This document shows positions 1-11,995 of a DNA stretch of 64,000 nt, piece by piece. A program made the translations under genes and the position numbers. Origin of the DNA: Chionis minor (Eukaryota > Chordata > Aves > Charadriiformes > Chionididae); the NCBI GenBank assembly GCA_013398295.1, contig VZSF01005685.1, positions 502,310 through 566,309 on the forward strand, given 5' to 3'. The notes under the pieces are model-generated. The model did not search any database, had not been told where the DNA came from, and was given only the letters and a program-made list of their open reading frames with translations. Numbering within the stretch: position 1 is the stretch's first letter; each line of letters begins with the position of its first letter.

Positions 1-113
1 TTTTCCAAAACTCTTCCACGAATTTCCAAAAGTTCTCCCCGCTCTTAAAATCGCCGGCGGCAGCAGCGGCGAGGTGCGATGTGATGCTCCGGGCTGGGCA
101 GGCAGCCAGCGCC
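1..113 (-). other. FAM163B: FAM163B 3' untranslated region (partial)
   Basis: This stretch follows the FAM163B stop codon on the minus strand. I see no AATAAA or ATTAAA on that strand before the window edge, so the transcript end lies outside the window. Assignment as 3' UTR is by position only. Confidence 0.7.
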
Positions 114-503
114 TCACACGTCGGTGCTTATGCTGCGGCTGCGGGAGAAGGCTTCCCGCATGGCCGAGAGCCGGTTGGGGTTGAGCGCCTGCAGGTTGGC
201 CACGCTCACCGGCAGGTCGAGATCTTCCTGGCTCACCGTCTTGTAGCTCACCCGGTCGCCCCCGTTGTGCAGCTCCTCGGGGGGCTCCTGCAGGAAGAAG
301 GTGGGGGGCTCGTAGGGCACGCAGCCGGGACAGCCGGGCCGGTTGGGTGCCGGCTTCTTGCCGAAGGGCGACGAGGCGTAGAGGGACGGGCCGTTGGTCA
401 GCACTACGTTGCGGTTGCAGTGGAGCGGCGGGATGTGGGAATGGACGGCGAAGTCGGGCTCCTCCTCATCCTCTTCGGACTCATCCTTCTTGCAGCAGTA
501 GTA
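114..503 (-). CDS. FAM163B: FAM163B last coding exon
   Basis: The exon begins after acceptor TTTCAG with the YYCCKK motif and encodes 129 residues to a TGA stop at 114-116. It carries the acidic stretch, the proline-rich centre and the serine/arginine-rich C-terminus (SRSRSISTDV), which is nearly invariant in the family. Confidence 0.94.
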   Translation of the reverse strand, partial: YYCCKKDESEEDEEEPDFAVHSHIPPLHCNRNVVLTNGPSLYASSPFGKKPAPNRPGCPGCVPYEPPTFFLQEPPEELHNGGDRVSYKTVSQEDLDLPVSVANLQALNPNRLSAMREAFSRSRSISTDV

Positions 504-776
504 CTGAAACGGGATGGCCCCGTGGGGCCGGGGCTCAGCCGGCATCCCAAACCGCCCACCCTGCCACCGAGGGGCTGCTCTGTGAATGCCATCCCTGGGG
601 ACCGGCAGGCAGGGGACACCAGGCTGCCCGCGGGGTCCCCTCCCCATTGCAGCACCCTTTGGGATCACATCCCCCAGCCTTACCTGGAGCCTACAGTAGC
701 AGAGGACGGCGATGATACAAAGCAAAATGACAGTTGCTAATATTCCACCTGTGATGACCACGGTCCCGGCTGTCAT
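114..776 (-). CDS. FAM163B: FAM163B, small single-pass membrane protein (two coding exons, complete)
   Basis: The coding sequence joins 776-684 and 503-114 on the minus strand and gives 160 residues (from memory, human FAM163B is 166). Residues 1-31 begin MTAGTVVITGG and run into a hydrophobic segment at about residues 6-27, the single membrane span. A cysteine-rich juxtamembrane motif YYCCKK follows, then an acidic run (DESEEDEEE), a proline-rich middle (EPPTFFLQEPPEE) and a conserved end, LNPNRLSAMREAF then SRSRSISTDV. This order is diagnostic of FAM163; the B paralogue is chosen because the neighbour is DBH, as in human. The 180-base intron (504-683) has donor CAG|GTAAGG and acceptor TTTCAG. 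An unspliced reading frame runs through this intron, so an intron-retaining product cannot be excluded, but the family match requires splicing. The related FAM163A was described as a neuroblastoma-derived secretory protein; the function of the B form is not established. Confidence 0.94.
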   Translation of the reverse strand: MTAGTVVITGGILATVILLCIIAVLCYCRLQVRLGDVIPKGAAMGRGPRGQPGVPCLPVPRDGIHRAAPRWQGGRFGMPAEPRPHGAIPFQYYCCKKDESEEDEEEPDFAVHSHIPPLHCNRNVVLTNGPSLYASSPFGKKPAPNRPGCPGCVPYEPPTFFLQEPPEELHNGGDRVSYKTVSQEDLDLPVSVANLQALNPNRLSAMREAFSRSRSISTDV

Positions 777-799
777 CCGCCCTCTTCTCCATTAACAGC
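684..799 (-). CDS. FAM163B: FAM163B first coding exon (coding part 684-776)
   Basis: The exon encodes the first 31 residues, including the membrane span, and ends at donor CAG|GTAAGG. Upstream of the ATG a good acceptor (CTTTTGCAG) at about 800 leaves 23 bases of 5' UTR in this exon, so at least one non-coding exon lies further upstream. The coding part is 93 bases, exactly 31 codons. Confidence 0.9.
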
Positions 800-3700
800 C
801 TGCAAAAGCGAGCGCACGGGGTGGGGGGGGTCAGGGTAAGGTGATGCACCAGGCTGCAGGTCCCCAAAACCCTCAGCTCGCCCCTGTTTTCAGGGGGCTA
901 GAAACCAGGAGGCCCCTATGGGAGGTGACGGGCAGGATCAGGCCAGATCCTGGCACTGGGCGCCTGTGAAAGCCATCAGGGAGTCCCTGTGCCCCCCCTA
1001 AATGCCACCTTCCAGGTGCAGGGGGCATAGAAAGCTTCGTGCAGTGGATGAAAGATTTAGTGAGCAGCAACTCTGGGGTCACATGGGGCTCTTCTGCATA
1101 CACGAGGGGAGACCCAAGGAAAAATAAAACCTTCTGCCTGGTGCCCGTGGCGCCCAGGGCACCCGTCCCGGCTCCTGCCTGGTGGCAGAGAGCTTCAGTG
1201 ACGGAGCAGGAATGTTGCAGTGAGGATTTCTGAGCCGTACACATTTTTCTCTGAGCCTATAATCCTTTTTCCCCACGAAAACAATGTGGTATTTTAATTT
1301 GGACTAACGGGAGCTGCTAAGTGAGCCTTTAATGACTGCAGGGACAGGCACTCTCCCCTCCCAAGCAGCGAGCCGAGGTTCGGGATGTGTCTGCCCACCG
1401 CAGGAGGCACCAAGCACCTCGCCTCGGTCATGGCCAAGCCACAGTTTTGCGGGGGCGGGGGCTGGAGGGGCATCCCAGGATGATGCTTCTGACAGCCTCG
1501 GGCCAGCTATTCATTCCCACCACAGCAAACGCTGTGTGCTGGACATCCCAGAGACACCACGGCTCAGCTTGGCCCCCACACTTGTGTTTCGGGGTGCCAC
1601 CAGCACCCTGCTCTCCCCGGCGTGCCCCGTAGAGGAATCTGGGTGCTGACGCAGAACTGGTAGCGGGGGAAAGTCCCCACTTCTGGCACGGCCGGGGTCC
1701 CCCAGGAGGCAGGTGCTGTGCCCCACGTGCAGCGCAGGAGACCCGCAACACCAGCGCTGAGCATCCCTGCCCCGAGAGCCCGTGGGACAGCATCAGTGTC
1801 CCTCCGTCCCGCGCAGAATCAGACCAGGCTCTTTGCCAGAGGAAGGGTGCTGGGGGGATGCGGACCTGCCTGCACACACCAGCCGGGCAGGCAGCGGCAC
1901 TAACACCAGCATTGCTCCGCAGCGGAAGCTCCGGCAGCTCTTTGGTGCCGCAGGCATCGGGCTGGCAACGGGAGAAGTGACATAAATTAAGAGACAAACT
2001 GTACCCTGACCACCTACTCGACAAGCGCTTTCGCAAAGCTGGCCTCCAGCTCAGGCTATCAGGTTAAAACAAAAAAACCAGCCACCCCAGCCCCAAATTA
2101 CTTCAGCACCCGAGGAAAAGCAACCGTATCTGTCAGGGATTTAACCCGCTTCCAAAGAAAATAAATCTGTGGCATATTTTCAGGCGCTTAATGTCCTGCT
2201 AAAGTTGGGTAAGTGCTGAATGGATAAAGCAGTATCACATTTTATGTTGCTGCTGAGCAGTGCTGTAGGAGGGAAGGTAATTTATAACGACGTCTGAACG
2301 CCTCTGAGCACTGCACGGCCACGGGGCAAGCGCCGGGCCAAATCTTGCCCTCATTCCTCGGGCAAAATGCTCTGAGGAGGCTTGTGGGGGGGNCACAGTC
2401 AGGGGAAGGGTTTGCAAAAAATGTATTAATGATTCAGAAATTCTGATTCCTGTTTAAAGAGGGAAGGGGGCACTCGGCTGCAGACCCTGGGCTGCACCGG
2501 GTGCCATGGGCACACGCACTGGTGCAGCAGAGCTGTCTGGAAATGCCCATCCACGTGTCCTTTGCTGCTCCTGTCTGCAGTCATCGTGCTGCCACGTATC
2601 TCAGGGCAGGGGTGTGCAGGGCAGGACGTGGCTCCGGGGTGGCCGGACTCATCCCTGCAGCCTCTCGGGGATGGGCGCTGCACCCGTCAGGGAGGATCAG
2701 CATCTCAGCAAGCCCCTTGCCAGCCCAAGATGGAAGGTGGCAGGCGGGGATCAGGCAGGGAGGGCTCCTCAGCTTCCTCGCCTGTTAATTAAACAGCTGC
2801 TTACCCCAGGGGGACAAGCCAGGGTCGCACGAAGCCAGTTTTCATGGTTTCTGTCCAGCCGCGGTCAACCAGATGTGGCATCACAGCCACCGCTCCATCC
2901 AGAGCAAGACCATTTGCATTTCATGCTTTTTTTTCTCCCATAACAGACTTGTCTGATTAAAGCTGTGTACCTGGAAGCATTAAACTCTCCAGCATGCAAA
3001 GGGGGAGGAAAGCAGAGCATGCGGAGGCCCATAAGCAGAACAATTCCTGTCTAGACCTCCTTTTTACATTTGTTCCTAATTTCACGCTCCACAGGCTCCC
3101 AGATTCATATATTTAGTAATAAATATCCTGGTAAAGGGAAGTGTTTTGCAGCTCCACTGTGGTCTTGGAGAAAGTATGAGGAACGCCGGCACTGAGAGCT
3201 GCGGTCCCAGCAGACGGTCGCTCCGGTAACGTTAGCAGCCCTCCAGCTACCAGGGATGCCTGACCCCCCCCAGCCCCTCTGCCCCATCCAACTCCAGCAC
3301 ATCCTCCATCACTGCCAGACAGCAGGGAAGGGGCTGTGGGGGGGTGTTAACTCCACACAGACTGTTTGCCCCTGGCCCGGGAGCCCTTTGCCGCAGGAAA
3401 GCGGTCGCCAGCGCTGGGGGGTGACCAGGGATGGTGCCTCTCAGGGTTACTGGGAGCCACCACGCTGGTGCGGGCATCCCTCTTCCCCAGCCCCCTGCTT
3501 TACCTTCCCAGCGCGCGAAGGACAGGTTGTGCTGCAACGAACCGAAGACGTGTCACTGCACGGTTGCTACAGGCTGCTCCTGGATGAGCTGTTTGGTTTT
3601 AGACACAATCCCCTGCCACTTGCCTGGTTTCACCGGGACACCTAGTGCTGCAACTACAGCAGCACCGTCCCCACAGCCTTGCAGCTGCTGGGAAGTCCCA

Positions 3701-4484
3701 GGGTGTGAGAAAATGTCCTTTTCTATTCCTTGCAGCCTGGAGAAGACACAAGCAGAATGCCCATCAGCTCCAGCCCTGGATGGCTGTCCCCTTTCCTTGT
3801 GGACACCCCCACATGTGCCTGCCATGGCTGAGGATGTGGGCTTTGAGGCTGAGCTGCTCACTAGGAGCCAGGTCCACAACAGCAGCCTCTGCTTGGGCAC
3901 CGCTACACGGGACCGATGGACCTTCCCGACACGCTGCAGCCCAACCCCGGGGGCTGGAGGGGAGTCGGGGGAAGCTCCGAGAATGGGACAGCACAGAATT
4001 GCACTTGACAATGCAGAAAGGAGAAGGGGAGGGAGGACGAGAAATCACCCCAAGTCACCCCACCACCCTGAACGGCCCCTGGACCACCGAGGGTGCCCAG
4101 TGTGGGAAAGGGCTGCTCACAGCTGCACCTCGCTCCTGGGACAGTGCTGCGAGTGAGAGGGAGCAGACCGGCTGCGCCGCCAGCGCCTCCGCAGCCGGGG
4201 CTGAGCTCAGCCCATCCGAGGGCTCCAGCTAACACCCGGCTAACCGCAGCTCCAAAACACTGAGCTCCAGGTGCTGGAGTGCTCCAGGCACAGCCGGCTC
4301 CTGTGGACTGGTCTGACCCTGCCTGCTGGAGCTGCGGGAGCAGGAGACCTGGGGACTGCTAAGGAGACCACTCCAAGGTTTGTTTAAGGGACCCTCAAGT
4401 GCCTAGTTAAGCCAGATTCTAGGATTTGCAGGTGTTAAGATCAATCTTCTGGCCAGATCTTTAAATAAACGGGGTTTCTGTCTG

Positions 4485-4513
4485 TCCCATCCCATCCCAT
4501 CCCATCCCATCCC
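4485..4513. repeat. (CCCAT)n microsatellite
   Basis: About six tandem copies of the pentamer CCCAT. It has no visible coding or regulatory context. Confidence 0.95.
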
Positions 4514-5757
4514 CAGAGCAACACAGTCACCCAAAGCCTTTTGCTCTAGCTGAAAGTGCTGTCATGGCAAGCACCAAAAAAAGGGAGTGCTGGTCCCCCT
4601 GAGACTGTGCCCGCACAAGGAGACCATGTCTCACCTGCCAAGAGCTGCAGCCCATGCCTCGTCCTACTGCAGCACTGCCTGCATCCCCCCAGCAGCCCTG
4701 GAACACGCTTCCTCTACAGCCAGAAGCAGCACAGCCTTCTATTTAACAAGGAATTTGGGATTTCCCTTATTCACCTGACTCCAGAAGCTGGAGATTTAAA
4801 CAAACTAGCCATGAAACAACAACCAGCAGCACAGACACGAGTGCTGGCAGGATTGCCATGCCTGGGACCCCAGCACTGGAGCTCAGACCCCACCATAATA
4901 AACACACAGGAATAAACACACAGCCAGAAACACCTCACGCGGGAGGGACGCTCGGCTCAAACCTGCATGAGACCTCTGGCCCTCCTCCTAATCCTTCTGC
5001 TGATCCCAGCGGTGGCCTCACATGTGCGGAGGGCAGCGGGGATCAGCTCTGCCCTGCGCTTCCAAATGGCTATGATGGAAAAAGGAGAGAAAAAAGGAAA
5101 AAAAAAAACCCACCCCACCCTTCCCAGGGAGCGGAGGAGGCCAGCACCGTGTCCTGAAGTAACACCATCCTGCCTTGTCTTGGCTCTGCTCTGCGCTAGC
5201 ACATCCCTGGCCGTGCTGTCTCTTGGCCGAGCTGTTCCTGTGCCGAGCCCTGCTGCCGTGCGTGGGTGTCCTCCCGCACCCGGGAAGGGCCTCCGAGGGG
5301 AGAGCGACCCTGCACGCCAGCACGGCCCCCCCGGGCAGGGTCCCCATGCTGCCAGCACCAACCCTCTCCCAGCACCGCGAGCGATGGCTGGTGGCGGGCC
5401 AGCTTGTTTGGGTCGCTCTGGGGAGAAGAGCAAAGGGAGGGATCGTGACGGGGGTGATGTTCAGGTTGGGAAGATGAAGTCCTGTGTGGAAACTGGGAGT
5501 TGAGCATCTGCACACAGAGGGAGCACGAGTCTGACCCTCCGCGGTGGAGGGTTGCGAGCTCCGGGGGTCTTGTCCTGGGTGGGCGATGTGGCCGTTTCCC
5601 AGCTCATCCCTGCCCAACAAACCCTGATGCCAGTGCTTCTGACCAAGCCATGCTTCAGAAGAAAGGAAAAGAGCTCTGTGAGGAGCCAGGGAAACAGGAA
5701 AGCACATGAGTGGTGCCGGCTGTCCGAGATGCCGCTTCCCTGAGCCGCTGGGTCTGG

Positions 5758-5780
5758 CTGCTGCTGCTGCTGCTGCTGCT
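5758..5780. repeat. (CTG)n microsatellite
   Basis: About eight uninterrupted CTG triplets in non-coding DNA, so the tract is likely length-polymorphic. It is not inside a supported exon. Confidence 0.95.
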
Positions 5781-7529
5781 TTCCCGGGTGCAGGCAGCAT
5801 TCAGGACCCAGGACCTTGCTCCAGAGCAACAAGAAATCCCACTGTAATAAACTGGCTGGGGCAGAGCAGACTGGAGCTGAGCCCTTGATGCTGCAAAGCT
5901 CCAGGGTGAGCCTGGCTCAGGCTCCCCTATTGCCACCCCAGTGCCACGTAAGGCTCTGCCCGAGGGCAAACCCTGGAGAGCATCAGCGTTAAGGAAAACC
6001 ACTGCCCGGCCAGCAGCCACCAGCCTGGGAAGTGGGAAAGCAGCAAATAAGTTAGAAGCCAAAACCCGTTTGGTGGCAAATACAGCCCTTACTTCTGCAT
6101 TTCCCCCAGTTCCTGTAATCCTACCCAGTCAATGAATAAGAGCCGGGCTGCTAGGAAGAGCCGGGCAGCGTGCCAGCAGAAGACTTTGCATTTACGGAGC
6201 CAGCGGACAGGGCAGCTGCCAGAAACACGGGCAGAGAACGTGGCTCTCCATATGAAAAACACTTTAAGCAGAAGGCCTGCATCACTTTTGTTTGCTTTCT
6301 CTCTTCTCCTCCTGACGGCAGTGCTCCCCGCCTGGGGGCCGATGCTCTGCGTACACAGCGGGGATTCAACCAGCCAGGCGTGACCACGGGTGGGCTGGGG
6401 AAGGGGCGCGTGGGGGCTCGGTGCCTGTGGACCCATCGTTCCGATAAGACCATCTGAGCACTCCTCAACACAAGGACAAGACAAGACATGTCTCACCAAT
6501 CAATGCTGCCCCCTCTCAGCACAAGTGCTCGCCGTGTAGGACCTCCCGTATCTCCAGGCACCCCGTACTCCAAGTTTCTATTGAAGATTTTAGGAGTCGA
6601 GGGCACTTAACTGCTTGCTGTCCCCTGTTTGGGGAACACTACTCACAATTTCCTAGGCTGATCCATAGCAGATGGGTCCTTCTAGGTGCTGGAGATGGCT
6701 CAGAGGTCCCAGCAGCCCCATCCTCCCATCCGCACCCACTGGGACTGCGCTACCGCCATCTCTGCTCGGACACTGCCCCTTTGCAGAGCGGCTCCTACGC
6801 TCAGGAGGTGCTTCCCCTATCCTGAAAACAGAGGGTTGCACCACTATTGATAGTTCCTGGAATAAGGATTTTTGGAGGTGAGCCTATGGCACATCAGAGA
6901 GGGCTCTGCCACCTGGGAGATGCAGCCAGGTCTGGGCTGCAACGCTGCCGTGGGCTTTTAAACGACAAATCAGAACAGGGAGCGAAACATTTCACACCCC
7001 CCTGGAACTGCATGGCCCGTTCTGGTGGCCTTAAAGCCCTGACTTGGTTTGAAGCCAATTACAGAGGTCACGGATACTCTTACAGAGGTAACTCACAGCT
7101 ACACCCGCAGTGACCCCTGTGGTTCCCCCCCCACCTAACGCACCCCCGGCCCTCCTGCCCGCTGCGACAGACCCCAACACTTCAGCTCCCAGTGATGCCC
7201 GGACCAGAAACAACACACTTCAAAGGCAATCCATACACAGTGCCTGATAAATTATTCAGCAGATGGGACATTGCTGGCATAGTGCTGAGCTCTGCAGAAC
7301 AGGATCCCGGCCACCTCCAGGCTCCCGTGCGGCACGGCACGGCACGGGAAGGGCTGGGACAGCAGCTCAGGGCAGGCTGTGCCAGGGACCAGGGCTCATG
7401 GGGCACCTGGGAATGGCCTAGGGCAGGAGGACAACATCGTGGCCACGGAAAGGTGACAAGAGCTGGGGTGTGAGAGAGCCCTTTCCACCCACAGGCACTG
7501 GCTTGGCACATTCTCCTGCTGGTCTGACC

Positions 7530-8070
7530 CTCTACTCTGCTCTGGTGAGACTCCCCCTGCAGTGCTGGCTCCAGCTCTGGAGCCCCCAAGATTAGAAGGA
7601 CATGGACCTGTTGGAGCGGGTCCAGAGGACGCCACGAAGATGATCCAAAAGCTGGAGCCCCTCTGCTGGGAGGACAGGCTGGGAGAGTTGGGGTTCTTCA
7701 TCCTGGAGAAGAGAAGGCTCCAAGGGAGACCTTAGAGCCCTTTCCAGTCCCTAAAGGGCCTCCAGGAAAGCTAGGGAGGGGCTTTTTACAAGAGCATGTA
7801 CTGATAGGATGAGGGGTAACGGCTTCCAGCTGGAAGAGGGAGATTTAGATGAGATCTCAGGAAGAAATTTTTCACTATGAGGGTGGTGAGACCCCACCCC
7901 AGGTTGCCCAGAGCAGCTGTGGCTGCCCCATCCCTGGAGGTTCAAGGCCAGGTTGGACGGGGCTTGGAGCAACCTGGTCTGGTGAGAGGTGTCCCTGCCC
8001 AGGGCAGGGGAGTTTGAACGAGGGGATCTTTAAAGTCCCTTCCAACCTAAACCACTCTATATTTCTATGG
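7530..8070 (+). mobile_element. CR1 LINE fragment, 3' end
   Basis: The sequence is the 3' part of a chicken-repeat-1 retrotransposon in plus orientation. Diagnostic pieces are the GACCTGTTGGAGCGGGTCC region, the CATCCCTGGAGGTTCAAGGC block, the CTTCCAACCTAAACC block and the end TTTCTATGG, a worn form of the usual ATTCTATG tail. It is 5'-truncated, as most CR1 copies are, and retains only a short degraded stretch of the former reverse-transcriptase frame. Confidence 0.93.
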
Positions 8071-9674
8071 GTTTTGTGACCTGGCAGTGAGAATTAAGCC
8101 TGCACGTACATCAGGCTAATGCAAGATGAACATGGAGCTGATACGGGGATGTATCCCCTGTACTTCCATCAATCATAAGCCAGGATAAACTCCTCCAGGG
8201 GACTGGAGGGGCCAGGGACTGTTCCTCTCCTCTTCGCCCATTTACAGCCAGAAACTCTCCCCCAGTGCTCTCCGAGCAGTGCCGGTGGTCAGGCTGAGAT
8301 GGGGGACAGGGACAGCCAAATGTCTCAGCAACGCTCCTTCTGTCCGCTCATATTATCCTCTGATATAGTGATATATAGTAACGATATGACATATCATTAA
8401 AAACCGGAATTTTATAATCTGAAGCGTTTTGTTAAATATGGCACGGCAGCCCAAAAGCTCCCAGAAATGCCACTGCTTTTCTGATAAATCGTGTAAGCTT
8501 TTTCTCTACGCTGAGGACACACCGTCTTGGTACCCCTGCAGGTGTCCCTGCTGGCAGCGGCACTGCTGGAGCAGCCAGGCTGTACCGCAGGAGAGCAGCT
8601 CATCAGCTACGAAACGCAGGAGAGGGGGCCCAGGCTGGCCAGGAGATACATCACACAGCCACAGCCACTCCAAATTTTGTGTTTTCCTGAAGCTTAAAAA
8701 AAGCTGAAGTTCACGGGACGATTGGGGATCCCCTCCCAGCAGTTACCCGTGTTACTTTTTAAACCAGAGATTGGCACTTACGGAGCGGTCTGAATTTTCA
8801 GCACACTTAAGCCGGCTGCCTTCAAAGCGCATCGATCTAGGGGATGCCTGCCCCAGCGGCGCGCGAGAGGGAATATGTGCTCTGCAATAACGAGGCAATA
8901 ATGTCATTTAATACAACCAAATCACGCCTAATGAAAAATAATATTTGCACAGCTCATCAAAGCAGCATTGAGGCTTACTAAGCACAGCTCTGATCATGAA
9001 TTTCAATGAGCGCAAATGCTAAACGGAGTGCAGCGCTGGGGAAGGACAGGGCAAAACGCTGCATCAGCTGGACGGTGCTTGCGCTGCCCATAGGAACATC
9101 CCTCTCCAGTGTCCCTGGGGCCACCCCGAAGGCACTGCGATCTCCGTCCCAAAGGGACTAGGGAAGGTGTCTGTGGACATTTCAGCATCACCTGGAATAA
9201 AGCAGGGTATGTTCACGCTGTTCTGCCCTTCTGACCCTCTACAAAACTGTACAGACGCATCCTAAAAAGCATCCGTAGGGATGCTGCCGGTGTTGACAGG
9301 GATGCCAGCGACATGGCGCTGCCCAGCTGGGCATCCCTGCACACCAGCCCTGCGCCGGCATCAGTCTAGGAGAGGTAAACCCAAAAACCAGGCGCAAGAA
9401 AACAACTGGTACAGACGTGATGGATTCACCTCCCCGCGTTCGCCCCCACGTGTGGTGAGCTGCCGCAGCAGGGGCTCGCAGCCGGCCGTCGCTGTCAGGA
9501 TTTGGGAGCTGCTGTCAAACCACACCAGAGTGAGAGGGAGGGGTTACCCTCCCCAGTCCCACCTTTCACTGCCCAAACAATCACACTCTGCTTAAGTACC
9601 GGGAATTATTTCCATGCATCAGCTGAAGAGCAGGCCATAATCCCAAACACGCATAAGCAGCCTAAACCCCTTCC

Positions 9675-9710
9675 AAAAAAACCAAAAAAAAAAAAAAAGA
9701 AAAAAGAAAG
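9675..9710. repeat. A-rich simple repeat
   Basis: A run of A interrupted by C and G. No gene-like sequence precedes it, so it does not look like the tail of a processed pseudogene. Confidence 0.9.
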
Positions 9711-11964
9711 ACAGGCTGTCTTTTCCACTCTGCATCATTTAATCGCTTCTTGAATTATACTTTAGTCAGCCTGAGATATTAGCATCAGAGAGAGCAGGTT
9801 TTGGTATTAGCAGCTTGAGATAAGCTACCGCAATCACTGCGGAGTGCGAAATAAGTCAGAGAGTGGGGAGCACCCACCCACCCCGTGGACTTCTCCTAGC
9901 AGGGCAGTTTTGCAGGCTGGAAGCGTCCCCTGGCCAACCTGAAATGCTTGGGTTAGCCTACCGAGAACTAACAATAAATCTTACACCTAATCAGTGCTTT
10001 TTCCTGCCCAATTCACTGAGCAGGCATTGCTCCCTCCCCATCACCATCCCGTGGGAGAGCTCACCGCAGCCCCCCAGCAAGGCACAGTCTGCTGGGGCGC
10101 CGGCAGAAAGCTGAAAAAGCCCTAATTGTCAGAAAACACTGCTGAAATGATGCACCAAAGGTGGAAAAAAGGGAATCTGTCCTTCTGAAAGAGCAACTCT
10201 TTCCAGAATTGCTCCATTCACCTGGATTTTGAAAGCTCCTCACGCTGAGAACCAGCCGCTGCTGCCCCGAGAGCCCGATGCAGCCAGGGGAGCCCCGTGG
10301 GAGCCGGTGCCGTACACCAACAGCTCACACCAGCCTTCCCGCTGTCACATCTCCTGGCAAATGCCCGGAGAGCAGGGCTTCGCTGCTCAGATGGGACTGC
10401 TGGGGCACAAGGATGGAAATAGACTCACACAGAGTCTCCGGCTGAGCTCTTGGCGGATCACAACCTTGGCTGGGAGCTGGAGCACTGACACCGCTGCTGG
10501 GATGGGCTCGGCACTCCTACCCATGGCGGTCCTGGGGACAAGGCTCTTATGGGCCAGGGACACTGTGCAGAGGGAGAGCAAGGTCTTGGTACCCCTCTGA
10601 TGGTCGTGCAAAGCAGCAGGAGCGGCAGCTCTCACGGTGGCCCTGCCAACAGGGACTGCTTTAGCTCCAGGGATTTGCTGGCTCTGGCCGTGCCGTGGTG
10701 TCTGCGCGGAGCTGTGTTCTTATGGAAAGACATTGCAGCAACTGGCCCTGGGGCTGATGGACTGAGTCAGCCCTGCTGGGATTCAGCCCTCCGCTATCAG
10801 AAACGCGACATGCGCCAACGCTCGGGTTTGCACCTTTCAGCTTTTGCCGCAGGCGACCACAAAGCCACGGACACCCCTGCGCGGCACCGGGAGGAGCAGC
10901 AGCCCACGCAGCCAGCCCCGGCAGCACGTCCAGCCTTTGTGCCACGTGGGAGCTAAAGCCCCGCTTCAGCCCTGGGCTCCTGGCCCCGGCTCCTCTCTGG
11001 CTCTGGCAGAAGCAGCAGCACCGTGCCCGAGAGGGAGAGCATCGCTACCCCAGTACCCATTTTACAGACAGGGAAACTGAGCCCTGGGCTGGTTAAGGCT
11101 CTGCTTTTGAAGGTAGTTTGCTGGAAATCTATCAAATATCAGCCCATTTCCAGAGCAAGGTGGCTTCCAGCAGGACAGGCACTGGGTAAGCAGCGAGCTG
11201 GGATGAGCCCCACTCTCCTTCCACCCCCTACACGGGTGGTTGGGAAGGATGAGTCCCCCCGCCTGGCCCCTGCAGATGTCCTGAGACGCAGATGAGCCAT
11301 CGATCAGGGGCTGGGGAAGGAAGGACACATACAGTGTACATTTACAGTAAGCAGTAAATCCGACGCCTTTGCATTTCCAAGAGGTATGAACGCAGCTCCG
11401 TGGGATGGGAAGATCCTCGGCTGATTAAAGTCTTTGTGAGCTGCGCAACTCGCTCTCGTTTGCTCGGGATTCACAGACCCAAACAGGCTGGGGTGGAGGC
11501 AGCAGGGACCACCATTTCCTTGGTGCCCATTAAATGCAGCATCCCAAGAGCTCCAGGGACCACCCTGGCAGAGGGGGGACCAGCACCCCTCTGTATTTGC
11601 CCCCCCCACAGCTGTGGGTAGGTGGCTGATGGCCAGTGACACCTCTGGCAGCCTCACACTGTCCCCCTCAGCACCCTGTTATCACATGCCGGTTCCTGAG
11701 CTGCCCTGGCCTCTGGCTCTCCATGCAACCTGCTTATTCCTCATCAGTGCCCGCTCCTCTGCCCTTGTGACACAAACTCCCTGCTGTGTGACCTGGGTCC
11801 GTGCTTCCAGCTCCTGCTGCTGCGTGGCACTGAGTGACTCCCCGGGGGGCTGGCCGGGACCACCCAGCATCTCCCAGGGATGAGACCTCAGGGCTGCCTG
11901 AACAACCACTTGGGCACCAGCAGCCCCACCTGGGATCTCCAAAGACATATACGTTACTGCCTTT

Positions 11965-11995
11965 AAAGAAAAAAGAAAAAAAAAGAAAAAAAAAA
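11965..11995. repeat. (A)nG simple repeat
   Basis: An adenine-rich tract with single G interruptions and no associated retrocopy. Confidence 0.9.

Larger units (their letters stand above)
800..7529 (-). other. Probable FAM163B 5' intron, part 1; no gene seen
   Basis: I see no coding exon on either strand. Reading frames here are short, overlap on both strands and match no family I know. The stretch holds a (CCCAT)n tract at 4485, a CTG tract at 5758, a single N at 2393 and an AT-rich stretch at about 2085-2230. Assignment to the FAM163B intron is inferred from the missing 5' exon, not shown directly. Confidence 0.5.

Noticed and set aside
9675..9710. A-rich tract as tail of a processed pseudogene
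   Set aside because: The sequence before it does not resemble a spliced cDNA, and I see no flanking direct repeats.
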